From assembly GCF_014874095.1 (NCBI RefSeq), contig NZ_JADBEB010000001.1:8866001-8930000 (forward strand): a DNA stretch of 64,000 nucleotides. The letters are read 5' to 3'. Each line of letters opens with the position of its first letter. Positions within the stretch are counted from its first letter, which is position 1. The position numbers and the translations under genes were made by a program. This DNA comes from Plantactinospora soyae. Its GTDB lineage: Bacteria > Actinomycetota > Actinomycetes > Mycobacteriales > Micromonosporaceae. The notes beneath the pieces are model-generated. The model made no database searches and was not told the origin of the DNA. It saw only the letters and a list, made by a program, of their open reading frames with translations. Positions 12,921-22,987 of the stretch are shown piece by piece.

Positions 12921-13796
12921 TCAGGCGCTGGCGGCCAACTTCGCGGCCAGTTCCGCGGCCCGGTCCCCGAAGGCCGCCTTCAGCGCGGCGACCGCGTCGT
13001 CCAGGTCCTTCGAGCCCAGCCCGGTGAGCACACCGTCGATGATCTGCTGCTCGTTCACCCAGTCCTTGCCGAGCATGGTCATCTGATTGGCCTTGATCGT
13101 GACCAGCAGGTCCTCGATCTCGTAGAAGTACTGCCGGAAATCGGTACGGCCGCTGCCGTCCGGTTTCTGGGCACCCTGCCAGAGGATGTAGTTGGAGTCC
13201 TTGGCGTACTTGAGCAGCTGCTCCTGCTCCGCATCGGACAGTGCCGGCATGATGTTTTCCCCTCCGGACGATGTTTCGGCGACGTCGCGTCGGAACGTGT
13301 CCATGTTGAAGCTGGGATCGGTCTTGACGCTGGGGTGCCCGTAGCCGCCGGGCTGGTGTTCCTTGTGCCCGCCCACACCCCAACCGGTACGACGCTTGAG
13401 CGCCGCCACCCCGCGGACGTACGAGTCGTACTGCCGGTCGGTCCACGGCTCACCCAGGGCGTGCTGCGCCTCGATGCCGATCAGCCCGGAGTTGCCGACT
13501 CCCTTGAACGGCCCGGCCCAGCCGACCCGGACGTGGTTGCACCGACCGGAGGCGACGACGTGCCAGTCCCCGGTACGGGACAGGTAGAGCTGGGCGATCG
13601 GCGGTGGCGCGGTCGCGGAGCCGTTGAGCAGGACGTAAATCTCACCGGCGTCGGTGGAGTGCAGTGAGCCACGGGTTTCGTGGCAGATGATCCCGTGTGG
13701 GTCGAAGGACGTCGACCCCCGGCTACGCCATCCACCGACCTCGTGGACGGTGAGCCCGGCGGAGCGGAGCACGTCGGCGAGCCAGAGCAGTCTCAT
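12921..13796 (-). CDS. N-acetylmuramoyl-L-alanine amidase, phage-endolysin type
   Basis: 291-residue protein. Residues about 1-185 form an amidase_2/PGRP-like domain: zinc-ligand His39 in GIICHE, then GLIGIEAQH, and GYGHPSVKTDP carrying the later His and Asp. The C-terminal 100 residues are helical and end in an Ala-rich repeat, like cell-binding or tape-like segments of actinophage endolysins. It cleaves the MurNAc-L-Ala bond. There is no signal peptide. It stands alone, so it may be a phage remnant. Confidence 0.8.
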   Translation of the reverse strand: MRLLWLADVLRSAGLTVHEVGGWRSRGSTSFDPHGIICHETRGSLHSTDAGEIYVLLNGSATAPPPIAQLYLSRTGDWHVVASGRCNHVRVGWAGPFKGVGNSGLIGIEAQHALGEPWTDRQYDSYVRGVAALKRRTGWGVGGHKEHQPGGYGHPSVKTDPSFNMDTFRRDVAETSSGGENIMPALSDAEQEQLLKYAKDSNYILWQGAQKPDGSGRTDFRQYFYEIEDLLVTIKANQMTMLGKDWVNEQQIIDGVLTGLGSKDLDDAVAALKAAFGDRAAELAAKLAASA

Positions 13797-14045
13797 CGGT
13801 CAGCCCGCCTAACTCAGAGGCAAAGTCTCACTACCGACCGTATCTATGACATCGACCGGAGTCCAGTCGTACAACATGCCAACTTGACTTATAAGCAATG
13901 GTCAACCTACCTATGACCAAGATCCATCGGTCGATTTCGAAGCTCGCCCAGAAATCGAGACACTCACACTCCGTCATCGAGGCGCGGACGTTGCGCACGT
14001 ACTGGAGCAGACAGGAGTTGGCGCTGCGCGGCGACTCAGGGGGCC

Positions 14046-15566
14046 TCAGCCGGCGGTGTGCAGCGGCCCGTTGGCCTCGCCCGGCGCCGGCCGATCGGCA
14101 CGCTCCGCCGGCACCGGACCCGCCGACTCCGCCGGCACCGACTCGCCCACCGCGGGCCGGGAGGCGGCCGGGGCCGAGGTGGCGGCGGCGGGCGTGGCGG
14201 ACGGCGACGCCTCCGCCGGTACGGCACCGCGTACCGCCCGGTCCCGGGTCGCCCAGGCCACCATGAACACCGCCGTCCAGAGCACGCCGAGCAGCATCGA
14301 GGTGACCGTCTCACTGGCCGTGCTCCAGCCGACGTAGAGCCGGGCCGCCCCGATGGTCACCACGCCGACCGCCGCCACCGTCCAGGCCGCCACCGCCATC
14401 GGCCAGCGGCTCTGCCGGGCCAGCAGCCAGGCCAGCGTGCACAGACTGGCCGCGACGACCGCGTTCTGGGCCGGAAACAACGCCACCGGCGTACTCCGGG
14501 TGGGCCCGGTCACATCGGTGACCAGGGTCAGCACCACCAGCGGTACGAAGGCGCCGACCGTACCCAGCACGCTGACCAGGTCGACCCGCCACGGCCGGGT
14601 ACGCCAGCCGAGCACCGCGGCGACCAGCGCCACCACCAGGATCAGCACCGAGCCCCGGAGTGCCCCGATCGCGCCGTGCGCCAGGTCGGCGACCCCCTCG
14701 GTCCGGCGCGACGTGAACCAGTCCGCGATCGCGTGGTCGACCACCGACAGCCCGCTCTGCGCCACCACCAGGTCGAGCAGCCAGGCCAGCACGAGCCCGA
14801 TCACGAACAGCACCGCCAACCCCGCCACGAGGTTGGTCAGCAGGGTCCAGCCGGGCCCGATGTGCATGGACAACAGGAAGAACAGCACGCCGTACCGCCG
14901 GGCCAGCCCGCGCAGCGGTGGTGCCGCGACGGCCCGGGTCAGCAGGGACCTCGCCGGGTCCGGGTTGCGCCCCAGCCACCGGCCGACCAGCACGATCGCG
15001 ACGATGAACAGGATCAGCAGCAGTACGGCACCGGTCGCCCTGCCCAGGTAGTGGGAGACCGTCTCGTACGACTCACCGGCCAGGTAACCGGCCAGCACCG
15101 ACCCGCCGACCCAGCTCACCACCCCGGCCAGGTTCCACGGCGCGAACCGCCGGTACGGCATCCCGGCGCTGCCGGCGAGCCGGGGCACCAGGGTACGGGC
15201 GAAGGCCACCCAGCGGGCGACGAAGACCCCGCGCCCGCCGAGCCGGACGAGCATCGCGTCGGCCCGGGCCCAGCGTGCCGCGCCGACCCGGGCCCCCCAC
15301 CGGCCGGCCCGCAGCCGTGCGCCGTGCCGTCGCCCGCTCCGGAACGCCAACGCGTCACCGAGCACCGCTGCGAGAATCATCACCACCAGCGCCGGTGCCA
15401 ACCGCAGCATTCCGGTGTACGCCAGAAAGCCGACCAGCAGCAGGGTCGCCTCGGCCGGCATCACCAGACCGACGATCACCGCCGTCTCGGTGGCCACGAG
15501 CAGCGCTGCGACCAGATACACGAGTACCGGTGGCAACTCCCGCACCACCGTCAACACATCCTGCAC
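14046..15566 (-). CDS. DedA domain fused to degenerate PAP2-like domain
   Basis: 506-residue membrane protein. Residues about 1-200 are a DedA domain ([18 protein letters not shown], then [14 protein letters not shown]). After a cytosolic linker, a second multi-spanning part resembles a PAP2 phosphatase, but its motifs are altered: FPAQN stands where PSGH is expected, and [12 protein letters not shown] lacks the motif-3 His. Phosphatase activity is therefore doubtful. The C-terminal tail is Ala/Pro-rich and soluble. The GTG start is chosen for the G-rich ribosome site just before it. A role in lipid handling is inferred. Confidence 0.75.
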   Translation of the reverse strand: MQDVLTVVRELPPVLVYLVAALLVATETAVIVGLVMPAEATLLLVGFLAYTGMLRLAPALVVMILAAVLGDALAFRSGRRHGARLRAGRWGARVGAARWARADAMLVRLGGRGVFVARWVAFARTLVPRLAGSAGMPYRRFAPWNLAGVVSWVGGSVLAGYLAGESYETVSHYLGRATGAVLLLILFIVAIVLVGRWLGRNPDPARSLLTRAVAAPPLRGLARRYGVLFFLLSMHIGPGWTLLTNLVAGLAVLFVIGLVLAWLLDLVVAQSGLSVVDHAIADWFTSRRTEGVADLAHGAIGALRGSVLILVVALVAAVLGWRTRPWRVDLVSVLGTVGAFVPLVVLTLVTDVTGPTRSTPVALFPAQNAVVAASLCTLAWLLARQSRWPMAVAAWTVAAVGVVTIGAARLYVGWSTASETVTSMLLGVLWTAVFMVAWATRDRAVRGAVPAEASPSATPAAATSAPAASRPAVGESVPAESAGPVPAERADRPAPGEANGPLHTAG

Positions 15567-15700
15567 GGCGACCCCCCGAACACCCCGGCCAGCATGCCAG
15601 GCTGACAGCGGGACCACACAGTGATTCCCGCGGAGTACCGGGTTACCTCAGGGGGAACCCGGACGCCGACCAGGATCGCCGAGACGAGAGGATGGAGGAC

Positions 15701-17569
15701 ATGCAGACCCGCGCCGACCTTCGTAACGTCGCCATCATCGCTCATGTAGACCACGGCAAGACAACGTTGGTCGATGCCATGTTGCGGCAGTCCGGCGCGT
15801 TCGCCGCCCGGCTTGAGCCGACCGACCGGGTAATGGACTCCATGGACCTGGAGCGGGAAAAGGGCATCACCATCCTGGCCAAGAACACCGCCGTGCGCTA
15901 CGTGCCGGTGGACGGTTCCGACCCGGTCACGATCAACATCATCGACACCCCCGGCCACGCCGACTTCGGCGGCGAGGTGGAACGCGGCCTGACCATGGTC
16001 GACGGGGTGGTGCTGCTGGTGGACGCCAGCGAGGGCCCACTGCCGCAGACCCGGTTCGTCCTGCGCAAGGCGCTCCAGGCCCGTCTGCCGATCATCCTCG
16101 TGATCAACAAGGTGGACCGGCCGGACGCCCGGATCAAGGAAGTGGTCGACGACACGTACGAACTCTTCCTGGACCTGGACGCGGACGCCGAACAGATCGA
16201 CTTCCCGATCATCTACGCCTGCGCCCGCGACGGCGTCGCCTCGCTGACCGCACCGGCCGACGGCTCCGTGCCCGCCGACAGCAGCTCGCTGGAGCCGCTG
16301 TTCCGGACCCTGCTCGGCACCATCCCGCCGCCCGCGTACGACGAGGGCTCCCCGCTCCAGGCGCACGTCACCAACCTCGACGCCTCGCCGTTCCTCGGCC
16401 GGCTGGCACTGTGCCGGGTCCGGCAGGGCACCATCCGCAAGGGCGAGACGGTGGCCTGGTGCCGCACCGACGGCAACATCTCCCGGGTACGGGTCTCCGA
16501 ACTGCTGATCACCAAGGGCCTGGAGCGGACCTCGGCCGAATCCGCCGGCCCCGGCGACATCATCGCGGTCGCCGGCATCCCCGAGATCATGATCGGCGAG
16601 ACCCTGGCCGACCCGGAGGACCCCCGGCCGCTGCCGCTGATCACCGTCGACGAGCCGGCCATCTCGATGACCATCGGCACCAACACCTCGCCGCTGGTCG
16701 GCCGGGTGAAGGGCGCCAAGGTCACCGCCCGGCTGGTCAAGGAACGGCTGGCGCGGGAACTGGTCGGCAACGTCTCACTGCGGGTGCTTCCCACCGACCG
16801 GCCGGACGCCTGGGAGGTGCAGGGTCGGGGCGAGCTGGCGCTGGCCATCCTGGTCGAGCAGATGCGCCGCGAGTCGTACGAGCTGACCGTCGGCAAGCCG
16901 CAGGTGGTGACCCGGGAGATCGACGGGAAGATCTGCGAGCCGGTGGAGCGGCTGACCATCGACGCCCCCGACGAGTACCTCGGCGCCATCACCCAGCTGC
17001 TGGCCACCCGGAAGGGCCGGATGGAGCAACTCGTCAACCACGGCACCGGCTGGGTCCGGATGGAGTGGCTGGTTCCGGCCCGGGGCCTGATCGGCTTCCG
17101 GACCGAGTTCCTGACCGACACCCGGGGCACCGGCATCCTGCACCACGTCTTCGAGTCCTACGAGCCCTGGTTCGGCCAGCTGCGTACCCGGAACACCGGC
17201 TCGCTGGTGGCCGACCGGTCCGGCGTGGCCACCCCGTTCGCGATGATGAACCTCCAGGAGCGGGGCACCCTCTTCATCGAGCCGACGACCGAGGTCTACG
17301 AGGGCATGCTGGTCGGCGAGAACTCCCGGTCCGACGACATGGACGTCAACATCACCAAGGAGAAGAAGCTCACCAACATGCGCTCCTCGACCAGTGACGA
17401 GACCGAGAAGCTGATCCCGCCGCGCAAGCTGTCGCTGGAGCAGGCCCTCGAGTTCTGCCGCGAGGACGAGTGCGTGGAGGTCACCCCGACCTCCATCCGG
17501 CTGCGCAAGGTCATCCTGGACGCGCCGTCCCGGGCCCGGGCCACCGCCCGGCGCAAGCACGCCGGCTGA
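15701..17569 (+). CDS. typA: translational GTPase TypA/BipA
   Basis: 622-residue ribosome-associated GTPase. G1 is AHVDHGKTT at about residues 12-20, the switch region has [11 protein letters not shown]3 is DTPGHADF and G4 is NKVD. The EF-G-like domains II, III and V and the BipA-specific C-terminal domain ([12 protein letters not shown], then YEGMLVGEN) follow; the length is normal. It works in 50S assembly and stress translation. An ATG three codons upstream is an alternative start. Confidence 0.95.
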   Translation: MQTRADLRNVAIIAHVDHGKTTLVDAMLRQSGAFAARLEPTDRVMDSMDLEREKGITILAKNTAVRYVPVDGSDPVTINIIDTPGHADFGGEVERGLTMVDGVVLLVDASEGPLPQTRFVLRKALQARLPIILVINKVDRPDARIKEVVDDTYELFLDLDADAEQIDFPIIYACARDGVASLTAPADGSVPADSSSLEPLFRTLLGTIPPPAYDEGSPLQAHVTNLDASPFLGRLALCRVRQGTIRKGETVAWCRTDGNISRVRVSELLITKGLERTSAESAGPGDIIAVAGIPEIMIGETLADPEDPRPLPLITVDEPAISMTIGTNTSPLVGRVKGAKVTARLVKERLARELVGNVSLRVLPTDRPDAWEVQGRGELALAILVEQMRRESYELTVGKPQVVTREIDGKICEPVERLTIDAPDEYLGAITQLLATRKGRMEQLVNHGTGWVRMEWLVPARGLIGFRTEFLTDTRGTGILHHVFESYEPWFGQLRTRNTGSLVADRSGVATPFAMMNLQERGTLFIEPTTEVYEGMLVGENSRSDDMDVNITKEKKLTNMRSSTSDETEKLIPPRKLSLEQALEFCREDECVEVTPTSIRLRKVILDAPSRARATARRKHAG

Positions 17570-17589
17570 GTCCGGCGTACCTGCCGCAG

Positions 17590-18447
17590 ATGACCTGGGA
17601 CGAACTCGACGCCGAACTGGCCGGCTTTGCCGGCACGGTCTCGGTCTACGCCGGCCGGCTCGGCCGTCCGCCCGCGTACGTCCGGCTGCCGGACGCCCGG
17701 CACTACGCGGCCAGCACCATGAAGGTGGCGGTGCTGGCCGCCCTGTACCGGGCCGCCGAGGCCGGAAGCGTGGACCTGGCCGCGCCGGTGCCGGTGGTCA
17801 ACGATTTCGCCTCGGCCGGGCCCGGCGCCGGACGGTTCTCCTGCGCCCCGGACTACGACAACGACGACGCCGTCTGGGACCGGCTCGGCGACACCGCCCC
17901 ACTGGGCTGGCTCGCCGAACGGATGATCGTCCGCTCCAGCAACCTGGCCACCAACCTGGTGATCGGGCGGGTCGGGCTGCCCGCGATCGGTGCGGTCTGG
18001 GCCGACAGTGGCGCCCGGCACAGCCGTACCGGACGGGGGATCGAGGACTTCGCCGCCCGGGACGCCGGGCTGGACAACCAGGTCACCGCCGCCGACCTCG
18101 CCGGGCTGCTCGGCGGGATCGCCCGGTCCCGACTCGCCGGGCCGGCCACCTGCGCCGACATGCTCGACGTGCTGTTCCGCCAGGAGCGCGGCGAGGACCT
18201 GGCCGCCGGGCTGCCGCCGGGCACCCGGATCGCGCACAAGAACGGTTGGGTACGCGGAGTCCGGCACGGCGCCGGAGTGGTGTTCCCGGACGACGCACCC
18301 CCGTACGCCGTGGTGGTCTGCACCACCGCGACGCCGGGCGGGGACGGTGATGCCGACAGCGGCCGGGACGACGACGCCTGCCGGCTGATCGCCCGGATCT
18401 CGGCGATGGTCTGGGCGACCCGGCACCGGTTGGGTCCGCTCGACTGA
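17590..18447 (+). CDS. class A beta-lactamase-like serine hydrolase
   Basis: 285-residue protein of the penicillin-recognising fold. Ser42-T-M-Lys45 is the SxxK nucleophile motif, S116-S-N118 the SxN motif and HKNGW replaces the usual KTG. There is no signal peptide, so unlike secreted beta-lactamases it may act in the cytoplasm, for example on muropeptides. It begins 20 bases after typA and is followed closely by an Ala-Glu epimerase-like gene and an NlpC/P60 gene, which supports a murein-peptide role. Confidence 0.75.
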   Translation: MTWDELDAELAGFAGTVSVYAGRLGRPPAYVRLPDARHYAASTMKVAVLAALYRAAEAGSVDLAAPVPVVNDFASAGPGAGRFSCAPDYDNDDAVWDRLGDTAPLGWLAERMIVRSSNLATNLVIGRVGLPAIGAVWADSGARHSRTGRGIEDFAARDAGLDNQVTAADLAGLLGGIARSRLAGPATCADMLDVLFRQERGEDLAAGLPPGTRIAHKNGWVRGVRHGAGVVFPDDAPPYAVVVCTTATPGGDGDADSGRDDDACRLIARISAMVWATRHRLGPLD

Positions 18448-18471
18448 ACCGGGCCTGGATAGGGTGCCCTC

Positions 18472-19566
18472 ATGTCGATCGCCTCGGTTCGCACCCACCG
18501 GCTCTCCGCACCGTTGCACACCCCGTTCGTGACCGCACTGCGGCGTACCTCCACAGTGGAGACCCTGGTCGTCGAGGTGGTCGACACCGACGGGCGGTCC
18601 GGGTACGGCGAGGCACCCCAGGTGTGGCAGGTCACCGGCGCCTCGATCGGTGGGGCGCGGGCCTGTGTCGAGGAGATGCTCGCACCGCTGCTCACCGGCC
18701 GTAACGCCGACGACCTGGTGGCCCGGTGCGCCGAGGTCCGCCGGGCGGTGGTCGGCAACGAGGCGGCCAAGGCCGCGGTGGACACCGCACTGCACGATTT
18801 GGCGGCCCGGCGGCTCGGCGTACCCCTGGTCCGGCTGCTCGGCGGGGTGTCCCGCCGGGTGCCCACCGACGTCACCCTCTCGGCCGGCGACGCCGTCGAG
18901 TTGGCGCACGCGGCCAAGCAGCGGGTCGCCGAGGGCTTCGACGTACTCAAGGTGAAGGTCGGCACCGACGCGTCGGGAGACCTGGCCCGGGTCCGGGCGG
19001 TACGGGCGGCCGCCGGACCGCAGGCCCGGATCCGGCTCGACGCGAACCAGGGGTGGACGCCCCGGGAGGCGGTCCGGGTGATCCGGGGCATCGAGGACGC
19101 CGGGCTCGACGTCGAACTGGTCGAGCAACCGGTGCCGAGCCGGGACATCGCCGGGCTGGCCTGGGTCAGTGACCGGGTCGACCTGCCGATCCTGGCCGAC
19201 GAGGCGGTCTACGGGGTACGGGACCTGGTCGAGGTGATCCAACGGCGTGCGGCGGACATGGTCAACGTCAAGTTGGCCAAGTGTGGCGGGCTCGGTCCGG
19301 CCCGGACTCTGCTGGAACTGGCGACAGAACATGGCGTCGGGACCGTGGTCGGGTCGATGATGGAGAGCCAGATCGGGTTGGGCGCGGCGGCCAGCCTGGT
19401 CGCCGCGTACGGCACCAGTGCGGTGTCCGACCTGGACGCCGCCTGGTGGCTGGCCTGGTCGCCGGTGCAGGGCGGGATCCGCTACGAGGGGGCGAACGTG
19501 CTGTTGCCGGACGCACCGGGGCTCGGCATCGCCGGCCTGCACGCCCCGGTGCCGCAGCAGCGTTGA
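18472..19566 (+). CDS. dipeptide epimerase (L-Ala-D/L-Glu epimerase-like), enolase superfamily
   Basis: 364-residue muconate-lactonizing-subgroup enzyme. KVKVG carries the first catalytic lysine near residue 160, RLDANQGW and VEQP hold the first metal ligands, ADE the third and KLAKCGG the second catalytic lysine; GSMMES is the usual C-terminal motif. Enzymes of this type epimerise L-Ala-D-Glu released from peptidoglycan. The neighbouring NlpC/P60 gene agrees with murein-peptide recycling. Exact dipeptide specificity is not visible. Confidence 0.85.
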   Translation: MSIASVRTHRLSAPLHTPFVTALRRTSTVETLVVEVVDTDGRSGYGEAPQVWQVTGASIGGARACVEEMLAPLLTGRNADDLVARCAEVRRAVVGNEAAKAAVDTALHDLAARRLGVPLVRLLGGVSRRVPTDVTLSAGDAVELAHAAKQRVAEGFDVLKVKVGTDASGDLARVRAVRAAAGPQARIRLDANQGWTPREAVRVIRGIEDAGLDVELVEQPVPSRDIAGLAWVSDRVDLPILADEAVYGVRDLVEVIQRRAADMVNVKLAKCGGLGPARTLLELATEHGVGTVVGSMMESQIGLGAAASLVAAYGTSAVSDLDAAWWLAWSPVQGGIRYEGANVLLPDAPGLGIAGLHAPVPQQR

Positions 19567-19674
19567 GCACGGCGGTACGACAGCTATGAAGGCAACATTC
19601 ATGTGAATCTTGCAGTACGGCGCTAATTTTCATATCGTTCGGACCGAGATCGGTCGAGGACGGGTGGGGTCGAC

Positions 19675-20607
19675 ATGGTGCTGCGCTCCGGCCACGAGGC
19701 CGTCGTCCGGGTCGCTGTCGCCACCCTCTGGGCGCGACCCGAGGCCGTCCGGCCGGTGGACGGGCCGGCCCTGTCGAGCCGGACCGACATCGCCGGGTGG
19801 ATCTCCGGAATGAGTTCCGACCAACGGGTCGGCGACTGCGTGCTCAGCCAACTACTGCTCGGCGAACGGGTACTGGTCGAAGAGATCAGGCCGGACGGCT
19901 GGGTCCGGCTCGTCGCGGTGGAGCAGCCGGCGGCCAAGCTCGACCCACGGGGCTACCCCGGCTGGTTGCCGCTCGAACAACTCGCCGAGTCCACGGGGCC
20001 GGACGAGGCGCCGTCCGGCCCGGTTCTGGTGGTGGCGGCCACGGTCACCCGGCTGCATGCCGCCCCGGCCGGCCCGGTGGTGCTGCCCGGCGTCATCCTG
20101 GGTACCCGGCTGACCGGAGCGGGACCGGCCCGGAGCGGTTGGCGTCCGGTCCGGGTGCCCGGACACGGGAAGCCGCTCTGGGTGGCCGAGGGACATCTGT
20201 CACCCGCGCCGACCCGGCTGCCGAGCGCGGTGGAGGTGCTCACCGTCGCCTGCCGGCTCCGCGACGTGGTCTACGTCTGGGGTGGCGTCTCGGCGTACGG
20301 GATCGACTGTTCCGGTCTGGTGCACCTGGCCTGGCGCCGGTTCGGGGTCCGGCTGCCCCGGGACGCCGACGACCAGGCGGCGGCGACCATGCCGGTGCCG
20401 CTCGGTGCCGAGTGCCCCGGCGACCTCTACTTCTTCGCCCGGCCCGGGCGGCGGGTCCACCACATCGGGATCGTCACCGCCCGGCCCGGCCCGCAGGGCC
20501 ACCGGCGCATGCTGCACGCCTGCTACACCCAGCGGAGGGTGCTGGAGGAACCGATGCCCGCCGACCGGACCGCGACCCTGGTCGGCGCGCATCGGGTTGC
20601 CCTCTGA
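19675..20607 (+). CDS. NlpC/P60 endopeptidase, YkfC-like
   Basis: 310-residue cysteine peptidase. The N-terminal 180 residues look like SH3-type domains (VAVATLWARPEAVRP, DGWVRLVAVEQP). The catalytic domain has Cys212 in YGIDCSGLV, His263 in VHHIGIV and a third polar residue near His281. The arrangement matches YkfC of Bacillus, which cuts gamma-D-Glu-diamino-acid bonds in free murein peptides. No signal peptide, consistent with recycling in the cytoplasm. Last gene of the typA-murein group. Confidence 0.82.
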   Translation: MVLRSGHEAVVRVAVATLWARPEAVRPVDGPALSSRTDIAGWISGMSSDQRVGDCVLSQLLLGERVLVEEIRPDGWVRLVAVEQPAAKLDPRGYPGWLPLEQLAESTGPDEAPSGPVLVVAATVTRLHAAPAGPVVLPGVILGTRLTGAGPARSGWRPVRVPGHGKPLWVAEGHLSPAPTRLPSAVEVLTVACRLRDVVYVWGGVSAYGIDCSGLVHLAWRRFGVRLPRDADDQAAATMPVPLGAECPGDLYFFARPGRRVHHIGIVTARPGPQGHRRMLHACYTQRRVLEEPMPADRTATLVGAHRVAL

Positions 20608-20619
20608 CCCGCTCGGCGG

Positions 20620-21618
20620 TCAGCCGACCGGCACCTGCTCCTCCGCCCGGCGGTCCCGGCTCGACTTGATCAGACTGGCCACGGTCGCGATCGCCAGGGT
20701 GCCCAGGATGATGGTGAGTGAGAGCCAGATCGGGATGTGCGGCGCCCAACCGATCGGCTCGCCACCGTTGAGGAAGCCGAGGTTGTTCCCCGCGAGCGCC
20801 TCCAGCACCAGCTTGACCCCGATGAAGCCGAGCACCACGGCGAGACCGATGTTGAGGTAGACCAGCCGGTCCAGCAGGCCGCCGAGCAGGAAGTAGAGCT
20901 GCCGCAGCCCCATCAGCGCGAAGACGTTGGCGGTGAAGACCAGGTACGGCTCCTGGGTGATCCCGAAGATCGCCGGGATGGAGTCCAGCGCGAAGACGAG
21001 GTCGGTGGTACCGATCGCGATCAGCACGATCAGCATCGGGGTGAAGAGCCGCCGACCGTTCTCGTGGACCGTGAGGCGGGTACCGGAGAAGTCCCGGGAG
21101 ACCGGCAGGGCGCGCCGGGTCCAGCGGATCAGGGCGTTCTCCTTGAAGTCCTCCTCGTTCGGCTCACCCTGGCGGAAGAAGTTGATCGCCGTGTAGATCA
21201 GGAAGGCGCCGAAGATGTAGAACACCCAGGAGAACTGGGCCAGCAGCGCCGCCCCGGCGGCGATGAAGCCACCCCTCAGTACCAGGGCCAGCACGATGCC
21301 GATCATCAGCACCTTCTGCTGGTGCTGCCGGGGTACCCCGAACCGGGCCATGATGATCACGAAGACGAAGAGGTTGTCCACCGAGAGGCTGTACTCGGTG
21401 AGCCAGCCGGTATAGAACTCTCCGGCGATGGTGAAGTTGTTGGTCAGCGCCAGCCCGACCCCGAAGATCAGGGCGAGGCCGACGTAGAAGGCGACCCAGA
21501 GACCCGATTCCCGCAGGCTCGGCTCGTGGGGTCGACGGCCGATGATGACGAGATCGAGTATCAGGACCGCCGTCAGTACGACGAGCGAGATGGCCCATAC
21601 CCATGCGGACACGTTCAA
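20620..21618 (-). CDS. TerC family membrane protein
   Basis: 332-residue protein with about nine transmembrane helices. Metal-site motifs are LSVDNLFVFVIIM and LVFALDSIPAIFGIT, the acidic pairs typical of TerC/Alx proteins, which are linked to manganese export and metal loading at the membrane. TTG is used as start because GGAGG stands six bases before it; a GTG three codons later is possible. A yybP-ykoY-like leader lies upstream, matching the known association of TerC genes with Mn-sensing riboswitches. Confidence 0.88.
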   Translation of the reverse strand: MNVSAWVWAISLVVLTAVLILDLVIIGRRPHEPSLRESGLWVAFYVGLALIFGVGLALTNNFTIAGEFYTGWLTEYSLSVDNLFVFVIIMARFGVPRQHQQKVLMIGIVLALVLRGGFIAAGAALLAQFSWVFYIFGAFLIYTAINFFRQGEPNEEDFKENALIRWTRRALPVSRDFSGTRLTVHENGRRLFTPMLIVLIAIGTTDLVFALDSIPAIFGITQEPYLVFTANVFALMGLRQLYFLLGGLLDRLVYLNIGLAVVLGFIGVKLVLEALAGNNLGFLNGGEPIGWAPHIPIWLSLTIILGTLAIATVASLIKSSRDRRAEEQVPVG

Positions 21619-21697
21619 GACACTCCTCCGGCAGACACGCGGCACCGCCGTCGGCACGTGGGTAGCGTGCGTCGGGCGGTGTAAACGATGGTGACTG

Positions 21698-21830
21698 TCG
21701 GAGGTCTCTTCCGCCATCGCCGCGCGAACCGCGTGGCGACAACCTACGGTGCCGGGTCGTCGTGCCGGCTACTGCCCGACCGACGACCGTGTTGACGACA
21801 CCGTCGCGAAGGAATACTCCCCTCCTACAG
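21698..21830 (-). promoter_or_regulatory. yybP-ykoY-like (manganese) riboswitch
   Basis: Read on the minus strand, the leader begins with GGAGGGGAGTA, continues with CGTCAACACGG and ends with GGAAGAGACCTCC. These are the conserved blocks of the yybP-ykoY family as I remember them: a GGGGAGTA loop and a closing strand with GAGACC. It lies 80-210 bases before a TerC gene, a typical target. Identification is by motif reading, not covariance scoring. Confidence 0.6.
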
Positions 21831-21916
21831 GGCCATTGTTCACTATTCCCCGCCGGTTGCGCATCTCCCCTAACCTGGTGTGCCATCCGGCACCCCTGGT
21901 AACCCATCCTAGGAAA

Positions 21917-22987
21917 CTAGGTGTGACCTCCGGGCGACATCGGGGCGGACAGGGACCAACCCGCCGCCAGCAGCCCGTCACAGGCCCGGACCGCATCGCG
22001 GAGCCGCTCCGAATGTGGCCCGGTGAGTTCGATCACTGGTACGGCGGAATCGGCCAGTACCTCCCGGAACCGGCCGGTCATCCATTCTCGCAGGTGCTCA
22101 CCGTCCCGCAGCCCGTCATCGCGAAACGGCACACCGCAGTGGTCCGTCAGCAGGTACAGGTCGGGTCGGCGAGCCGCGGCCCGGACCGGCGGCGACGCCG
22201 AGCCGAGATAGCGCTCCTCCCAGACTGCGGTGGCCCGGGCGTCGGTGTCGCAGAACAGCAGCGGCCCGCTCCGGCGCGCGGCGGCGTCCTCCGCCGCCTG
22301 CTGCTCGCGGACCACCGACACGAAGTCGGCCCGCTCCCAGGTGACGTCGAAGACCGTCGCCTCCGGCGTGATCTTGTGCAGCCGGGCCAGCTTGTCGGCG
22401 GTGAGTTCCCGGCCGTACTCCGGCACCCAGGTCGTCCGGTAGTGCCCGGCCAACGCCTCGGCCATCGTGGTCGTCCCGGTCGACTCGGCGCCGACCACCA
22501 CCACCCGGCGGACGAACCAGGCCCGCACCGGCGGGCTGAGCCGGTCCCAGTGCGCCACCGGATCGGACCGGACCGCCGTCCCGGAGACGGGTACGGCCGC
22601 CCGCTCCGGATCCACCGGCACGTCGACCGCGTCGAACCGGCGGGCCAGTTCGGCACCGTACGCCTCGGAGGAGAAGACCGCGTCCACCCGGGCCCCGCCG
22701 ACGGCCTCCCGGAACACCGCGCAGTGCACCTCCCACGCCACCGGATCGGCGTAGTCGACCGGGTGGTCGTCGTACCGGCCCACGAACCGGACATGTGGAT
22801 CGGCCGCGTGCACCTCCCGCAGCCAGTCCAGCCGGAACTCCAGCGGAATCGACTCCCGCCGGGACGGCGCGACCACGACCGTGACGGCGGCACAGCGCCG
22901 GGCCGCCGCGTTGATCAACGCGTGGTGCCCGGCATGCGGCGGATAGAACTTGCCGACCACCAGCCCGTGCCCGAACCGGGTACTCAC
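21917..22987 (-). CDS. NadR-type NMN adenylyltransferase/kinase
   Basis: 356-residue two-domain protein. Residues 1-150 form a nucleotidyltransferase domain with GKFYPPHAGH (HxGH motif) and a later SGTAVR segment replacing ISSTxxR. Residues 160-350 form a P-loop kinase-like domain with GAESTGTTT at 167-175, where the Walker lysine position is Thr. NadR proteins make NAD from nicotinamide riboside or NMN. The GTG start overlaps the pnuC stop, so the uptake and salvage steps are coupled. Confidence 0.85.
   Translation of the reverse strand: MSTRFGHGLVVGKFYPPHAGHHALINAAARRCAAVTVVVAPSRRESIPLEFRLDWLREVHAADPHVRFVGRYDDHPVDYADPVAWEVHCAVFREAVGGARVDAVFSSEAYGAELARRFDAVDVPVDPERAAVPVSGTAVRSDPVAHWDRLSPPVRAWFVRRVVVVGAESTGTTTMAEALAGHYRTTWVPEYGRELTADKLARLHKITPEATVFDVTWERADFVSVVREQQAAEDAAARRSGPLLFCDTDARATAVWEERYLGSASPPVRAAARRPDLYLLTDHCGVPFRDDGLRDGEHLREWMTGRFREVLADSAVPVIELTGPHSERLRDAVRACDGLLAAGWSLSAPMSPGGHT

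Noticed and set aside
17296-19602. 768-residue minus-strand open frame
   Set aside because: Antisense to the serine hydrolase and epimerase genes, which have strong motifs; no domain is visible.
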